This document shows positions 1-7,203 of a stretch of 17,251 nt of DNA, piece after piece. The position numbers and the translations under genes are program-made. Under the pieces are notes generated by a model. That model was given only the letters and a program-made list of their open reading frames with translations, was not told the DNA's origin and did no database searches. The DNA is from Desulforudis sp. Lineage in GTDB: Bacteria; Bacillota; Desulfotomaculia; Desulfotomaculales; Desulforudaceae. Location of the stretch: contig JACUUW010000016.1 of assembly GCA_014859075.1 (NCBI GenBank), forward strand, positions 1 through 17,251, read 5' to 3'. How positions within the stretch are numbered: the stretch's first letter is position 1; every line of letters starts with the position of its first letter.

Positions 1-277
1 GTTCCCGCATGCGCTGGAGCATACCGTGGATTTCCTGGGTGGCGCCTTCCGCCGTCTGCACCAGCGAGATGCCGTCCTGAGCGTTGCGGACCGCCTGGTT
101 CAGGCCTTTGATCTGGGAACGCATCTTTTCCGAAATGGCCAGGCCGGCGGCGTCGTCGGCGGCCCGGTTGATCCGGAAACCGGACGAGAGCCGTTCCAGG
201 GACTTGCCGGTGCCTACTTGGTTGATGCCCAACTGCCGGTGCGCGTTGAGCGCCGCGATGTTGTGTTGGATTCTCAT
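1..277 (-). CDS. hag/fliC: Flagellin, N-terminal part (cut by window edge)
   Basis: This is the flagellar filament subunit. About 92 N-terminal residues are visible, and the gene runs off the left edge. The protein begins MRIQHNIAALNAHRQLG and continues with SLERLSSGFRINRAADDAAG and then LAISEKMRSQIKGLNQA. These are the conserved D0/D1 helices of bacterial flagellin that form the filament core and carry the export and polymerisation region. The ATG at 277-275 is preceded by GGGAGG (285-290) at a 7-nt spacing, which fixes the start. A sigma-28-type promoter lies about 85 nt upstream. The gene follows maf on the same strand, and a complete CMP-legionaminic acid pathway starts 3 kb away, so the protein is very probably glycosylated before export. 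The glycosylated central domain lies outside the window. Confidence 0.97.
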   Translation of the reverse strand, partial: MRIQHNIAALNAHRQLGINQVGTGKSLERLSSGFRINRAADDAAGLAISEKMRSQIKGLNQAVRNAQDGISLVQTAEGATQEIHGMLQRMRE

Positions 278-362
278 TAACTAACCTCCCTTACTCATTT
301 TCTAAACGTTGGCGGCGAGGTCGGCCTGCATGCTCCCGGGAACCAAACCCCGCTACTCACTA

Positions 363-389
363 TACTCGGTGCATAACCGCCAAACTTTA
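363..389 (-). promoter_or_regulatory. Sigma-28 (sigma-D) promoter of the flagellin gene
   Basis: Read on the minus strand, TAAAGTTT (389-382) exactly matches the sigma-28 -35 consensus. After an 11-nt spacer comes ACCGAGTA (370-363), which matches five of eight positions of the -10 consensus GCCGATAA and keeps its CCGA core. The spacing is canonical. Transcription would start near 355-357 and give a leader of roughly 80 nt before the flagellin ATG. The TAA of TAAAGTTT is also the stop codon of maf. Flagellin can thus be made as a late gene under sigma-28 while maf is transcribed separately. Confidence 0.8.
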
Positions 390-2165
390 GCCCCCGAATT
401 TGGCGGGAATGTGCTCCAGTTCATCGTAATAACGCCTGGAGTTCTCGGCCATACAGGCCGCGAAGTTGAACAGCAAGATGCTATGGCCTTTGATCTGCGC
501 TTTGGATGCCTTTGCGAAGTTCAGCTTGCGGGCTCGGACCAAGGTATCCAGGTTTTGCATTGTGCGCCGGATGACTTTTTGGTAAGCGGTTATGTTTATG
601 GCTTGGTTCAGTTTCGAAATCGCCGAATTCAACTGGTCTTCTGTTGGTTCATCGGTTTCGAGGTTATGTTTCACGGCCGAGGCCAGGTTGTGCAGATCGA
701 GTAAGTCGCGACGCAAATCGGCTATCGGTTCCCTGAGCTTCTTAAGGACCTCGTCCTGAGAAGGGTGGGCTGCTTTCCTTGCGGGGTTTTTATAGGCGCG
801 GTGGTTGTGTTGCTTGATCCAGGTTATAAAATCCACCGGCTTGGTTCCCTTGATCGGCAACCCGGTACGGGAAACGTTGTATACCGTGCAACCGGTCCGG
901 TTGGCTCCCGCAACGTACATTTCAAGTTCGCGGAGCATGGCCAGCATTTGTCTGGTGGTATAGGCCGTGCCCCCGGATACGTTGGGGCGCGGAAAATGGT
1001 CGGGCAATTTTTTCAGCTGCCGCCGGCCGGCATAGTATTTTTCCGGGTCCAAGAATGAAAGATCCTGACCCAAGAGAACGATTTCCCGGCACCCGAGACC
1101 AAGGATGAACTGTAAGGTCGGAATGGCTACGGAACCGGCGTCCGGCAGTACCCCTTTATCCCATCCGGTCTGTTCCCCGAGCCAGCGGGGTAACCGTTCC
1201 TGGTCTGCGAAGGCAGCCACTTTCGGCCCGCGAAATTCGTTTACTATTCGCGGATATAACGAAGAGGTGAAGACAAGGGTGGTATTGGGCAGGTCGAGAT
1301 AGTCCTTCAGGGCTTCATAGTTGGCCTCGCCGGGATCGATTGAAACCACGTAATCCGGATGAATGCCGGCTTGTGCCAACGGAACCAGGCCGGTGCCCGC
1401 GGCAATGATCGGCACCCTGCCGACCAAACTCTGCAGGGCTTCAATGTGGTCATTCAGCGAGGGTCCGGCCGCCACCATTACCGCCGGCGTGTCCACGAGG
1501 CTGTGTTGGAGGTCAATCACGCCCGGGTTGGAAAACGTCGCCGCCAAGTTGGCAATGCTGTTTGCCAACCATTGGGTTTTCCAGCGTTCCTGCGTGGCCA
1601 GCCCGACCCGGAGGTGGCGCAAAGCGTCCGTCACGCCTTTGACCCATTGGTCGTGGGCGGCAGTGAACAGCTCACGATATACCGGGACCTCCACCACCTT
1701 TATCTCCCCGGCAAAAACGCCGTGTATAACGGTATTAAAGGCGGGGGTGGCCGGAGCGAAGTCCACTGTGGGTAGGACGTGTACCCGTTTGTGTTTAACA
1801 ATATGCCGCACATCACGCAGTTCCAGCAAGCGCCGCCACCATTCCAGGTTGGTTTCAAAAACCACGAACCGGGTATTGGGCGCTTGTTTAAGGAGCGCCT
1901 CCAGGTGATATCCCAACCCAAAGCCGAAAACCAAGTAGACTCGGTTGCGGTCTTCTGTGTCACCGGATATATTTGCCGCCCAGGCCTCCGCTTCCCGGCG
2001 GGGGTTGTAACGGCTGTAAAGCGGCCGGTCCCGCCAAACGGGCACCGGATCGCCGTTCTTGGCGGTGTGCACCTCGATTCCGTCCTGCGCCTGTACTTGA
2101 CTGAGCGCCTCGGCCAGTTCCGGATGACAGCGTTGCAGAGCACGAAAGTTTCGCTCCCACGTCAC
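387..2165 (-). CDS. maf: Maf-family flagellin glycosyltransferase (DUF115 / MptE-like)
   Basis: This motility accessory factor is predicted to transfer a nonulosonic acid from its CMP donor to flagellin serine/threonine residues in the cytoplasm. Its 592 residues fit the usual 550-700. A Rossmann-like strand with a glycine-rich loop, VFGFGLGYH, is near residues 79-87. The hallmark DUF115 motif AAGPSLN is near 232-238, followed by VVSIDPG (273-279), GSVAIPTLQFILGLGC (344-359) and LLGQDLSF (364-371). The C-terminal 130 residues are helical and charged. The start is GTG at 2165-2163 inside GTGA, so it overlaps the upstream gene by 4 nt and is probably translationally coupled to it. Its position beside flagellin and the leg operon supports the role. 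Sugar specificity is inferred from that neighbourhood, not read from the protein. Confidence 0.93.
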   Translation of the reverse strand: MTWERNFRALQRCHPELAEALSQVQAQDGIEVHTAKNGDPVPVWRDRPLYSRYNPRREAEAWAANISGDTEDRNRVYLVFGFGLGYHLEALLKQAPNTRFVVFETNLEWWRRLLELRDVRHIVKHKRVHVLPTVDFAPATPAFNTVIHGVFAGEIKVVEVPVYRELFTAAHDQWVKGVTDALRHLRVGLATQERWKTQWLANSIANLAATFSNPGVIDLQHSLVDTPAVMVAAGPSLNDHIEALQSLVGRVPIIAAGTGLVPLAQAGIHPDYVVSIDPGEANYEALKDYLDLPNTTLVFTSSLYPRIVNEFRGPKVAAFADQERLPRWLGEQTGWDKGVLPDAGSVAIPTLQFILGLGCREIVLLGQDLSFLDPEKYYAGRRQLKKLPDHFPRPNVSGGTAYTTRQMLAMLRELEMYVAGANRTGCTVYNVSRTGLPIKGTKPVDFITWIKQHNHRAYKNPARKAAHPSQDEVLKKLREPIADLRRDLLDLHNLASAVKHNLETDEPTEDQLNSAISKLNQAINITAYQKVIRRTMQNLDTLVRARKLNFAKASKAQIKGHSILLFNFAACMAENSRRYYDELEHIPAKFGG

Positions 2166-2710
2166 GCCTGATCACCGTCCACGACCTCGATCCGGGCCAA
2201 CCGGTCCCGCAACCCGTCCAGGGCACCCTGGAGTTCGTAAAGCAGGAAGTCTCCCTGGCCGGTGGCCCGGTTTTCCTCTGTGACCTGCACCAGCTCCCGT
2301 GCCGCATCCCGCAGCCGTTCCGGCCAACCGGCGAGGTCATGGCCGCGCCCGGAGAGGAGCACGCAAACCTCCTGCAGCCAGGCCAGAGCCTCCGCAAGTT
2401 GCACCAGTGTACCCAGTGAACCCTGCCCGGCGTAGAATGCATCGGCGATTTTGGGTAACTCCCCGGACACTTGATTGACAAACCGTTGGGCTTCTATGAG
2501 GGTGACGGAAGTCAACTCGGCTTCGGTGTAAAACACCAGGGTTACCGGCGTGTCACCCTCAAGTTGCCGGAGACGGTCGTCTATTTCCGTGTAAAAAACC
2601 TCCCCGCCCGCCTCGGCGCAGTAGAGATAATTGCCGGCCTTGAGATGCGCGGAAACCACGTTATCCAACTTTGCCACCGCCTCCCGCGCGCTCATTTGCA
2701 TCTTCTTCAC
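2162..2710 (-). CDS. Unidentified 182-aa protein coupled to maf
   Basis: I do not recognise a family. The protein is acidic and soluble, with no signal peptide or membrane segment. Residues about 7-30 and 90-175 look helical, rich in Leu, Ala, Glu and Arg. A central stretch with GGEVFYTEIDDRL and TPVTLVFYTEAEL (residues 35-70) looks like mixed strand and helix. The GTG start (2710-2708) has AAGGGG (2719-2724) 8 nt upstream. An ATG three codons later would be too far from this site. The gene ends in TGA overlapping the maf GTG, so the pair forms an operon. That coupling suggests a partner, chaperone or regulator in flagellin modification, but this is context only. A 16-codon reading frame with its own strong ribosome-binding site runs into its start. 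Confidence 0.75.
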   Translation of the reverse strand: MKKMQMSAREAVAKLDNVVSAHLKAGNYLYCAEAGGEVFYTEIDDRLRQLEGDTPVTLVFYTEAELTSVTLIEAQRFVNQVSGELPKIADAFYAGQGSLGTLVQLAEALAWLQEVCVLLSGRGHDLAGWPERLRDAARELVQVTEENRATGQGDFLLYELQGALDGLRDRLARIEVVDGDQA

Positions 2711-2757
2711 GAAACCAGCCCCTTACTATCCGGTTCATAGGTATGTTTTACATTCAA
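2707..2757 (-). CDS. Possible 16-codon leader ORF ahead of the 182-aa gene
   Basis: A TTG codon (2757-2755) is preceded by AAGGAG (2766-2771) at an ideal 8-nt spacing. It opens a frame encoding MNVKHTYEPDSKGLVS. The stop TGA (2709-2707) overlaps the GTG start (2710-2708) of the downstream gene, and the small frame covers that gene's own ribosome-binding site. This arrangement fits translational coupling through a leader peptide. The peptide matches no attenuator that I know. It could be chance, since only the ribosome-binding site and the overlap support it. Confidence 0.35.
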   Translation of the reverse strand: MNVKHTYEPDSKGLVS

Positions 2758-3135
2758 ACTTGAGTCTCCTTGTATTAATTTCGATAAACTAAAGAGAAAG
2801 CTTAAACGTTTCTCCCGGATCGATCTTTTCCCGGCAGGTTGGTCGGGCGGTAAGCAGGAATCTTTTGATTGCTGTAGAAAATTGTTACAAACGGTCGTCG
2901 TGCTAGACGCTGTGGCGAAACGCTGGCACAAAAGAAAGTCACCTCCCCGGCAATCATAGCCCATTTACTGCCGCTGCCTGGGTAGTGGTGCACTTTGTTC
3001 CCCCTTCGCCAAGTTCGAGTTCTGGGCAAAGATGCTGAGATATACGGAGCGGTTTGGTCGGCCTGTATCAAGAGGTGATGAACGCCGGTTTGCACCGTCC
3101 GCACGAGGCCACGATTATCGGGAGGACTAAGAAAC
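2758..3135. other. Divergent intergenic region between the maf and leg operons
   Basis: This stretch lies between the minus-strand maf operon and the plus-strand leg operon, so it should hold both promoters. No convincing consensus promoter is visible. The best plus-strand candidate is TTGATT (2865-2870) with TACAAA (2886-2891), but its 15-nt spacer is too short. The left part (about 2730-2890) is AT-rich. The right part (about 2999-3149) is GC-richer and reads like protein in two successive frames, described as a finding. No RNA gene or riboswitch was recognised. Confidence 0.5.
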
Positions 3136-4116
3136 TTGAACGTGACTAAGGCACTTGTAACCGGGTCAGCAGGTTTTATCGGTTCTCACTTTGTGGAAGA
3201 ACTTGTCGAGCAAGGATACGGGGTAAGGGCCTTTGTGCATTACAATGCCCGGAACGACTGGGGCTGGCTGCAGACTTTGCCGTGCCTTAAGGACATCGAA
3301 ATTAGTGCGGGGGATATCCGTGATTACGACAGCGTCAGGGACGCCGTCCGTGGCGTTGAGTTCATTTTTCATCTGGCGGCCCTTATCGGCATTCCTTATT
3401 CGTACATTTCGCCGCTGGCCTACATCAAAACAAATGTCGAGGGCACCTACAATTTGCTCCAAGCTGCCCGGGAAGAAGGAGTGCAACGGGTGGTGCATAC
3501 CTCTACTTCTGAGGTATACGGTACTGCCCGATACGTGCCGATCAACGAAGAGCATCCCGTTCAGGCCCAATCTCCTTATGCGGCCACCAAAATCGCCGCC
3601 GACCAACTGGCGTTGAGTTTTCACCGTTCGTTCGGCCTTCCGGTGGTTGTGGTAAGACCCTTTAATACCTTCGGTCCCCGCCAGTCGGCCCGTGCGGTTA
3701 TTCCTACCATAATTACGCAGCTTGTATCCGGCAGTCGTACCATTCGCCTGGGCAACGTCAGCCCCACCCGCGATTTCAATTACGTGCGCGATACCGTTTC
3801 GGGAATACTCGCTGTCGGTTCAACTGATAAAGCGGAAGGGCGGGTGGTGAATATAGGTAGCGGGAGAGAAACATCCATAAAGGAACTGATTGAGCAAATA
3901 GAAAATGTAATGGGGATAAAAATAGAAATCGAACAGGAAGATGTCCGGATAAGACCGGCTCACAGTGAAGTTGAACGCTTGCTGTGTGACAACCGCCAGG
4001 CTTTTGAGCTTGCCGGTTGGACTCCCCGATACAGTCTTGAAGAGGGACTACGGGAGACCATCCAGTGGTTTCAAGAGAACTCTTACTTATACAAACCAGG
4101 CCTCTATAATATTTGA
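3136..4116 (+). CDS. legB: LegB-type nucleotide-sugar 4,6-dehydratase
   Basis: This extended short-chain dehydrogenase/reductase probably makes the 4-keto-6-deoxy intermediate from UDP- or GDP-GlcNAc, the first step toward legionaminic acid. Its 326 residues match the family. The NAD-binding motif TGSAGFIG is at 9-16. STSEVYG (123-129) carries the dehydratase-type active-site residues, and Y148 and K152 form the YxxxK pair in SPYAATK. RPFNTFGPRQS (174-184) and the sugar-binding C-terminal half follow. The TTG start is preceded by GGGAGG (3120-3125) at 10 nt. It is first in the operon, 22 nt before legC. A general NAD-dependent epimerase is the alternative, but its place beside legC, legH, legG and legI argues for LegB. 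It is not the PseB type, which belongs to a separate subfamily. Confidence 0.9.
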   Translation: MNVTKALVTGSAGFIGSHFVEELVEQGYGVRAFVHYNARNDWGWLQTLPCLKDIEISAGDIRDYDSVRDAVRGVEFIFHLAALIGIPYSYISPLAYIKTNVEGTYNLLQAAREEGVQRVVHTSTSEVYGTARYVPINEEHPVQAQSPYAATKIAADQLALSFHRSFGLPVVVVRPFNTFGPRQSARAVIPTIITQLVSGSRTIRLGNVSPTRDFNYVRDTVSGILAVGSTDKAEGRVVNIGSGRETSIKELIEQIENVMGIKIEIEQEDVRIRPAHSEVERLLCDNRQAFELAGWTPRYSLEEGLRETIQWFQENSYLYKPGLYNI

Positions 4117-4138
4117 TGGTCAAAAGAGGATGGCTTGG

Positions 4139-5263
4139 ATGACCACTATGCGCATTCCTTTGGATGCTCCTAACATCGGTGAACTGGAAAAGGAGTATGT
4201 ACTTCGTACCCTGGAAAGTGGCTACGTTTCTTCCGTGGGGCTGCTGGTTACCGAATTTGAGAAGCGTTTTGGCACATGGGTGGATGTGCCGCACGCCGTG
4301 GCCACGGTCAACGGTACGGCGGCCATCCACCTGGCGTTGCGGCTCTTTGGGATAGGTCCGGGAGATGAGGTCATCGTGCCCGCCCTTACCTTTATTGCCA
4401 CGGCAAACCCCGTGGTGTATGTGGGCGCGACCCCTGTGGTGGTGGACGTGGACCCCGTGACCTGGAATATCGACCCCGACGAGGTTGAAAGGGCGGTTAC
4501 GGGTCGCACACGCGCCGTTATCCCCGTTCATCTTTACGGCAACCCGGCGGATATGTCACGGCTAATGAACATAGCCCGCAGGTACGGTTTATACGTGATT
4601 GAGGACGCCGCTGAAGCGCTTGGTGCTACGTATGATGGGCGTCATGTCGGGACCTTCGGAGACATAGGAATATTCAGCTTCAACGGCAACAAAGTGATCA
4701 CCACCGGCGGGGGCGGTATGCTGGTAACAAACGACCCGGACTTAGCGGCACGCGCGCGCCTGCTGACTAACCAGGGGCGGGCCTTTGGCGCCAAAGACTA
4801 TGAACACCCGGAAATCGGCTACAATTATCGACTAACCAACATACAGGCGGCTTTGGGCCTGGCACAGATGGAGCGCCTGGAACAACTCTTGGATGCCAAG
4901 CGTCGTAATGCGGCCCTTTATCGTGAAGTCTTGCGGGACGTGCCCGGCCTGGAGTGGCAGCAAGAACTGCCGGAAGGAAAAGGAAGGAGCAGCTGGTGGA
5001 TGTTTTCGGCACTGGTTGATGCCGATTTCAGTGGTCGGGACAGAAACACTGTGGCGCAGAGGTTGCGAGCAGCAGGCATTCAGACACGACCGCTGTTTTT
5101 GCCCCTTTCGCAGCAGCCGGCTTATGCTGGATACGGACTTGCAGAATGTCCCGTGGCCGAATCACTGCACAGGCAAGGACTGAACCTGCCCAGTGCGAGT
5201 TTTCTTACGGAAGAAGACGTTCGATACGTGTGCCAGATGCTCCTGGAAGGTGAGACCTTGTGA
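4139..5263 (+). CDS. legC: LegC-type PLP-dependent sugar aminotransferase (DegT family)
   Basis: This enzyme is predicted to aminate C4 of the LegB product with glutamate, giving a 4-amino-4,6-dideoxy-GlcNAc nucleotide. From the ATG at 4139 it has 374 residues. GDEVIVPALTFIATANPV (75-92) is the DegT entry motif. EDAAEALGA (155-163) holds the aspartate that contacts the pyridine nitrogen, and SFNGNKVITTGGGG (180-193) contains the Schiff-base lysine K185. AAAGAGG (4123-4129) lies 9 nt before this ATG. The in-frame ATG at 4130 abuts that site and is less likely, and the frame open further upstream overlaps legB. The stop codon overlaps the start of legH. SFNGNK followed by TTGGGG is what I expect of LegC-type rather than PseC-type enzymes. 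Confidence 0.92.
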   Translation: MTTMRIPLDAPNIGELEKEYVLRTLESGYVSSVGLLVTEFEKRFGTWVDVPHAVATVNGTAAIHLALRLFGIGPGDEVIVPALTFIATANPVVYVGATPVVVDVDPVTWNIDPDEVERAVTGRTRAVIPVHLYGNPADMSRLMNIARRYGLYVIEDAAEALGATYDGRHVGTFGDIGIFSFNGNKVITTGGGGMLVTNDPDLAARARLLTNQGRAFGAKDYEHPEIGYNYRLTNIQAALGLAQMERLEQLLDAKRRNAALYREVLRDVPGLEWQQELPEGKGRSSWWMFSALVDADFSGRDRNTVAQRLRAAGIQTRPLFLPLSQQPAYAGYGLAECPVAESLHRQGLNLPSASFLTEEDVRYVCQMLLEGETL

Positions 5264-5925
5264 CAAGGCAACCGATAGTGCTTGTTGGGGGAGGCGGACA
5301 CGCGGCGGTGGTTACCGATATCGTCGAAGCGCTCGGCGGTTTCCTGGTCGTAGGGTACACGGCTCCCGCCGCCGGTACAGCCACTATACCCCGCCGTTAT
5401 AAATACCTTGGTGATGACTCTGTTCTGCCCGCCTTGTTGAAGCAGGGGGTTAAACTGGCCGCGCTCGGCCTGGGGGGGAAGGGAGATAACCGACCGCGGT
5501 GCGAGTTGTATTTGCGGATCCACACCATAGGGCTTGAATTCCCGCCGCTTAAACACCCGGCAGCAGTCGTGGCCCCCGATGCGGTCATTGATAAAGGCTG
5601 TGTTATCGCGCCGGCCGCGGTGGTTAATACCGGAGCGGGGGTTGGAATCAACGTCATCATTAATACAGGTGCCGTGGTCGAACATAACTGCGTCATCGGC
5701 GATCACGTGCACGTAGCGCCGAGGGCGGTGCTATGCGGCGAAGTTAAAGTGAGCCGGCTGGCCCACGTTGGTGCCGGTGCCGTGGTAATTCAGGGCGTAA
5801 CCGTGGGGGAAGGGGCCGTAGTGGGCGCGGGGGCGGTGGTCTTGGGAGATGTAGAACCCTGGACGGTAGTGGTGGGCAATCCAGCAAAAGCGAGCCGTCG
5901 GAGTATACACCTTAGTAGATATTAG
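5260..5925 (+). CDS. legH: LegH/NeuD-type sugar O/N-acyltransferase
   Basis: This acyltransferase is predicted to N-acetylate the 4-amino group made by LegC, yielding the 2,4-diacetamido-2,4,6-trideoxyhexose nucleotide. It has 221 residues. An N-terminal PglD-like Rossmann domain has VLVGGGGHAAVV (7-18). From about residue 100 to 205 a left-handed beta-helix of hexapeptide repeats runs through VVAPDAVIDKGCVIAPAA and on to VVVGNPAK. EHNCVIGDHVHVAP (141-154) contains the histidine (H142) that is the likely catalytic base by analogy with PglD. The GTG start lies in GTGA overlapping the legC stop, with AAGGTGAG just upstream. Which acyl group is transferred cannot be read from the sequence. Acetyl is the family default, but nonulosonic acids carry other groups in some bacteria. 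Confidence 0.88.
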   Translation: MTRQPIVLVGGGGHAAVVTDIVEALGGFLVVGYTAPAAGTATIPRRYKYLGDDSVLPALLKQGVKLAALGLGGKGDNRPRCELYLRIHTIGLEFPPLKHPAAVVAPDAVIDKGCVIAPAAVVNTGAGVGINVIINTGAVVEHNCVIGDHVHVAPRAVLCGEVKVSRLAHVGAGAVVIQGVTVGEGAVVGAGAVVLGDVEPWTVVVGNPAKASRRSIHLSRY

Positions 5926-6003
5926 AATTAAACACTAATCCGAAATGGACTTTGCCTTTAAATAGTGTTTGAGTAAAAGGTTTGGAGAGGAATATGGTCT
6001 ATA
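5926..6003 (+). other. AT-rich intra-operon spacer with an inverted repeat
   Basis: This is the only sizeable gap in the leg operon. AAACACTA (5930-5937) and TAGTGTTT (5963-5970) form a perfect 8-bp inverted repeat around a 25-nt loop. No T-run follows, so it is not a typical intrinsic terminator. It may be an RNA stability or processing element, or a recombination scar, because base composition falls sharply here and stays low into legG. The nearest good ribosome-binding site, GGAGAGG (5984-5990), is 13 nt from the legG ATG. Confidence 0.5.
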
Positions 6004-7203
6004 ATGAGAAAAATATTGGTCTTCACAGCGAGCAGGGCCGAATTTGGACTTTACAAGCAAATCCTCCGTAAGATTAAGCAATCAAGTTTGCTGGATCTTA
6101 TTCTTGTTGCTGCGGGTGACCACATAAACCCAAATAAAGGGCTGACCATTAAGGAAGTGTCCCAAGAAGGGTTTCAGGTCATTACTCTACCTCACTGTTT
6201 TCCCAAATCTGACAATGTGAAAGAAATCAGTAGGTACGTTGCTCGGGTATGTACTCAAATGGCAGATGTTATTGAAGCTAACAAGCCGGACACACTGCTT
6301 TTCCTGGGTGATCGTCACGAACTTCTAGGGTTAGCAACGGCAGCAGTACTTGCTAGAACTCCAATAGCTCATATAGCAGGTGGAGAATCGACAGAAGGCG
6401 CAATCGACGAACAGGTTCGACACGCTCTCACGAAAATGTCTCATATTCATTTTGCGAGCACTTTTGAATACGCGCGTCGAATTCGCTTAATGGGCGAAGA
6501 GGCTTGGCGGATACACGTGGTTGGTGCGCCGGGCGTGGAAAACATTCACCGGGGAGAGTCGATGAGTCCGGAAGAGATTATGGCGCAGTTTGGTATTAAT
6601 ATTGACCAGCCCCTGTTGTTGATAACCTATCACCCTGAAACCTTGACTCTTAATTTTAGCCCCGCGCACAAGGTGAATACCCTTGTGTCCGCTTTGAAAG
6701 AGTTCGCGGATTTCCAGCAGGTTATCACCTATCCGGGAACAGAAGTCGGTTATCAGGATGTAGCGAAGGCCTGGAAAGATTATGCCCAGGGACAGCCCAA
6801 CGTCAAACTGTTCAAAAGCCTGGGGTCGCGCGGTTACCTGGGAGTTATGAAGTGCGCGGCAGCGGTGGTGGGCAACTCCTCCAGCGGCATTATTGAAGCG
6901 CCGTCTTTCAACGTACCGACGGTTAACATTGGTGATAGGCAAAAGGGGAGATTAAGGGCGGAAAGCGTAATTGACGTGCCCTGTCGCAAGGAGGACATCC
7001 TGTTCGCCCTGCATAAGGCGCTGCATGACGAACACTTTCGCCGGCAAGTGCGGCAGACAAAAAACCCCTACGACCCTTACGGTGATGGCAATGTAAGCGG
7101 TAGGGTATTATTGGTCCTGGAATCACTACCTTTGGACAGGTGGCTGCTAGAGAAAAAACTCGACTTTCCAAGCCCGGAAGAGGGGGCCTGCTATGGTTCT
7201 TAA
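6004..7203 (+). CDS. legG: LegG/NeuC-type hydrolysing nucleotide-sugar 2-epimerase
   Basis: This enzyme is predicted to release the nucleotide and invert C2, converting the diacetamido sugar nucleotide to 2,4-diacetamido-2,4,6-trideoxymannose. Its 399 residues are slightly long for the family. The start MRKILVFTASRAEFG is typical of NeuC. LFLGDRHELLG (99-109), HIAGGEST (123-130) with E128, and H140 are the expected active-site positions. VVGNSSSGIIEAP (about 288-300) binds the nucleotide, and GDRQKGR (about 311-317) follows. It overlaps legI by 11 nt. The ATG at 5994 is nearer the ribosome-binding site but out of frame with the conserved N-terminus. GC content is about 45% over 6001-6480 and about 54% over 6481-7200 by hand count, a sharp internal change. 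Confidence 0.92.
   Translation: MRKILVFTASRAEFGLYKQILRKIKQSSLLDLILVAAGDHINPNKGLTIKEVSQEGFQVITLPHCFPKSDNVKEISRYVARVCTQMADVIEANKPDTLLFLGDRHELLGLATAAVLARTPIAHIAGGESTEGAIDEQVRHALTKMSHIHFASTFEYARRIRLMGEEAWRIHVVGAPGVENIHRGESMSPEEIMAQFGINIDQPLLLITYHPETLTLNFSPAHKVNTLVSALKEFADFQQVITYPGTEVGYQDVAKAWKDYAQGQPNVKLFKSLGSRGYLGVMKCAAAVVGNSSSGIIEAPSFNVPTVNIGDRQKGRLRAESVIDVPCRKEDILFALHKALHDEHFRRQVRQTKNPYDPYGDGNVSGRVLLVLESLPLDRWLLEKKLDFPSPEEGACYGS

Noticed and set aside
2725..2749. Sigma-28 promoter on the minus strand (TAAAACAT ... CCGGATAG) ahead of the 182-aa gene
   Set aside because: The spacing is 2-3 nt short and transcription would start at or after the ribosome-binding site.
3012..3050. Second c-di-GMP riboswitch ahead of legB (TTCTGGGCAAAG resembles part of the GEMM core)
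   Set aside because: There is no GGGCAAACC, no tetraloop stem, no matching second arm and no terminator. The likeness is limited to a few bases in a protein-like stretch.
2802..3104. Minus-strand 100-codon frame in the divergent region
   Set aside because: No ribosome-binding site, no protein-like motif, and it runs against the plus-strand tail that reads more like protein.
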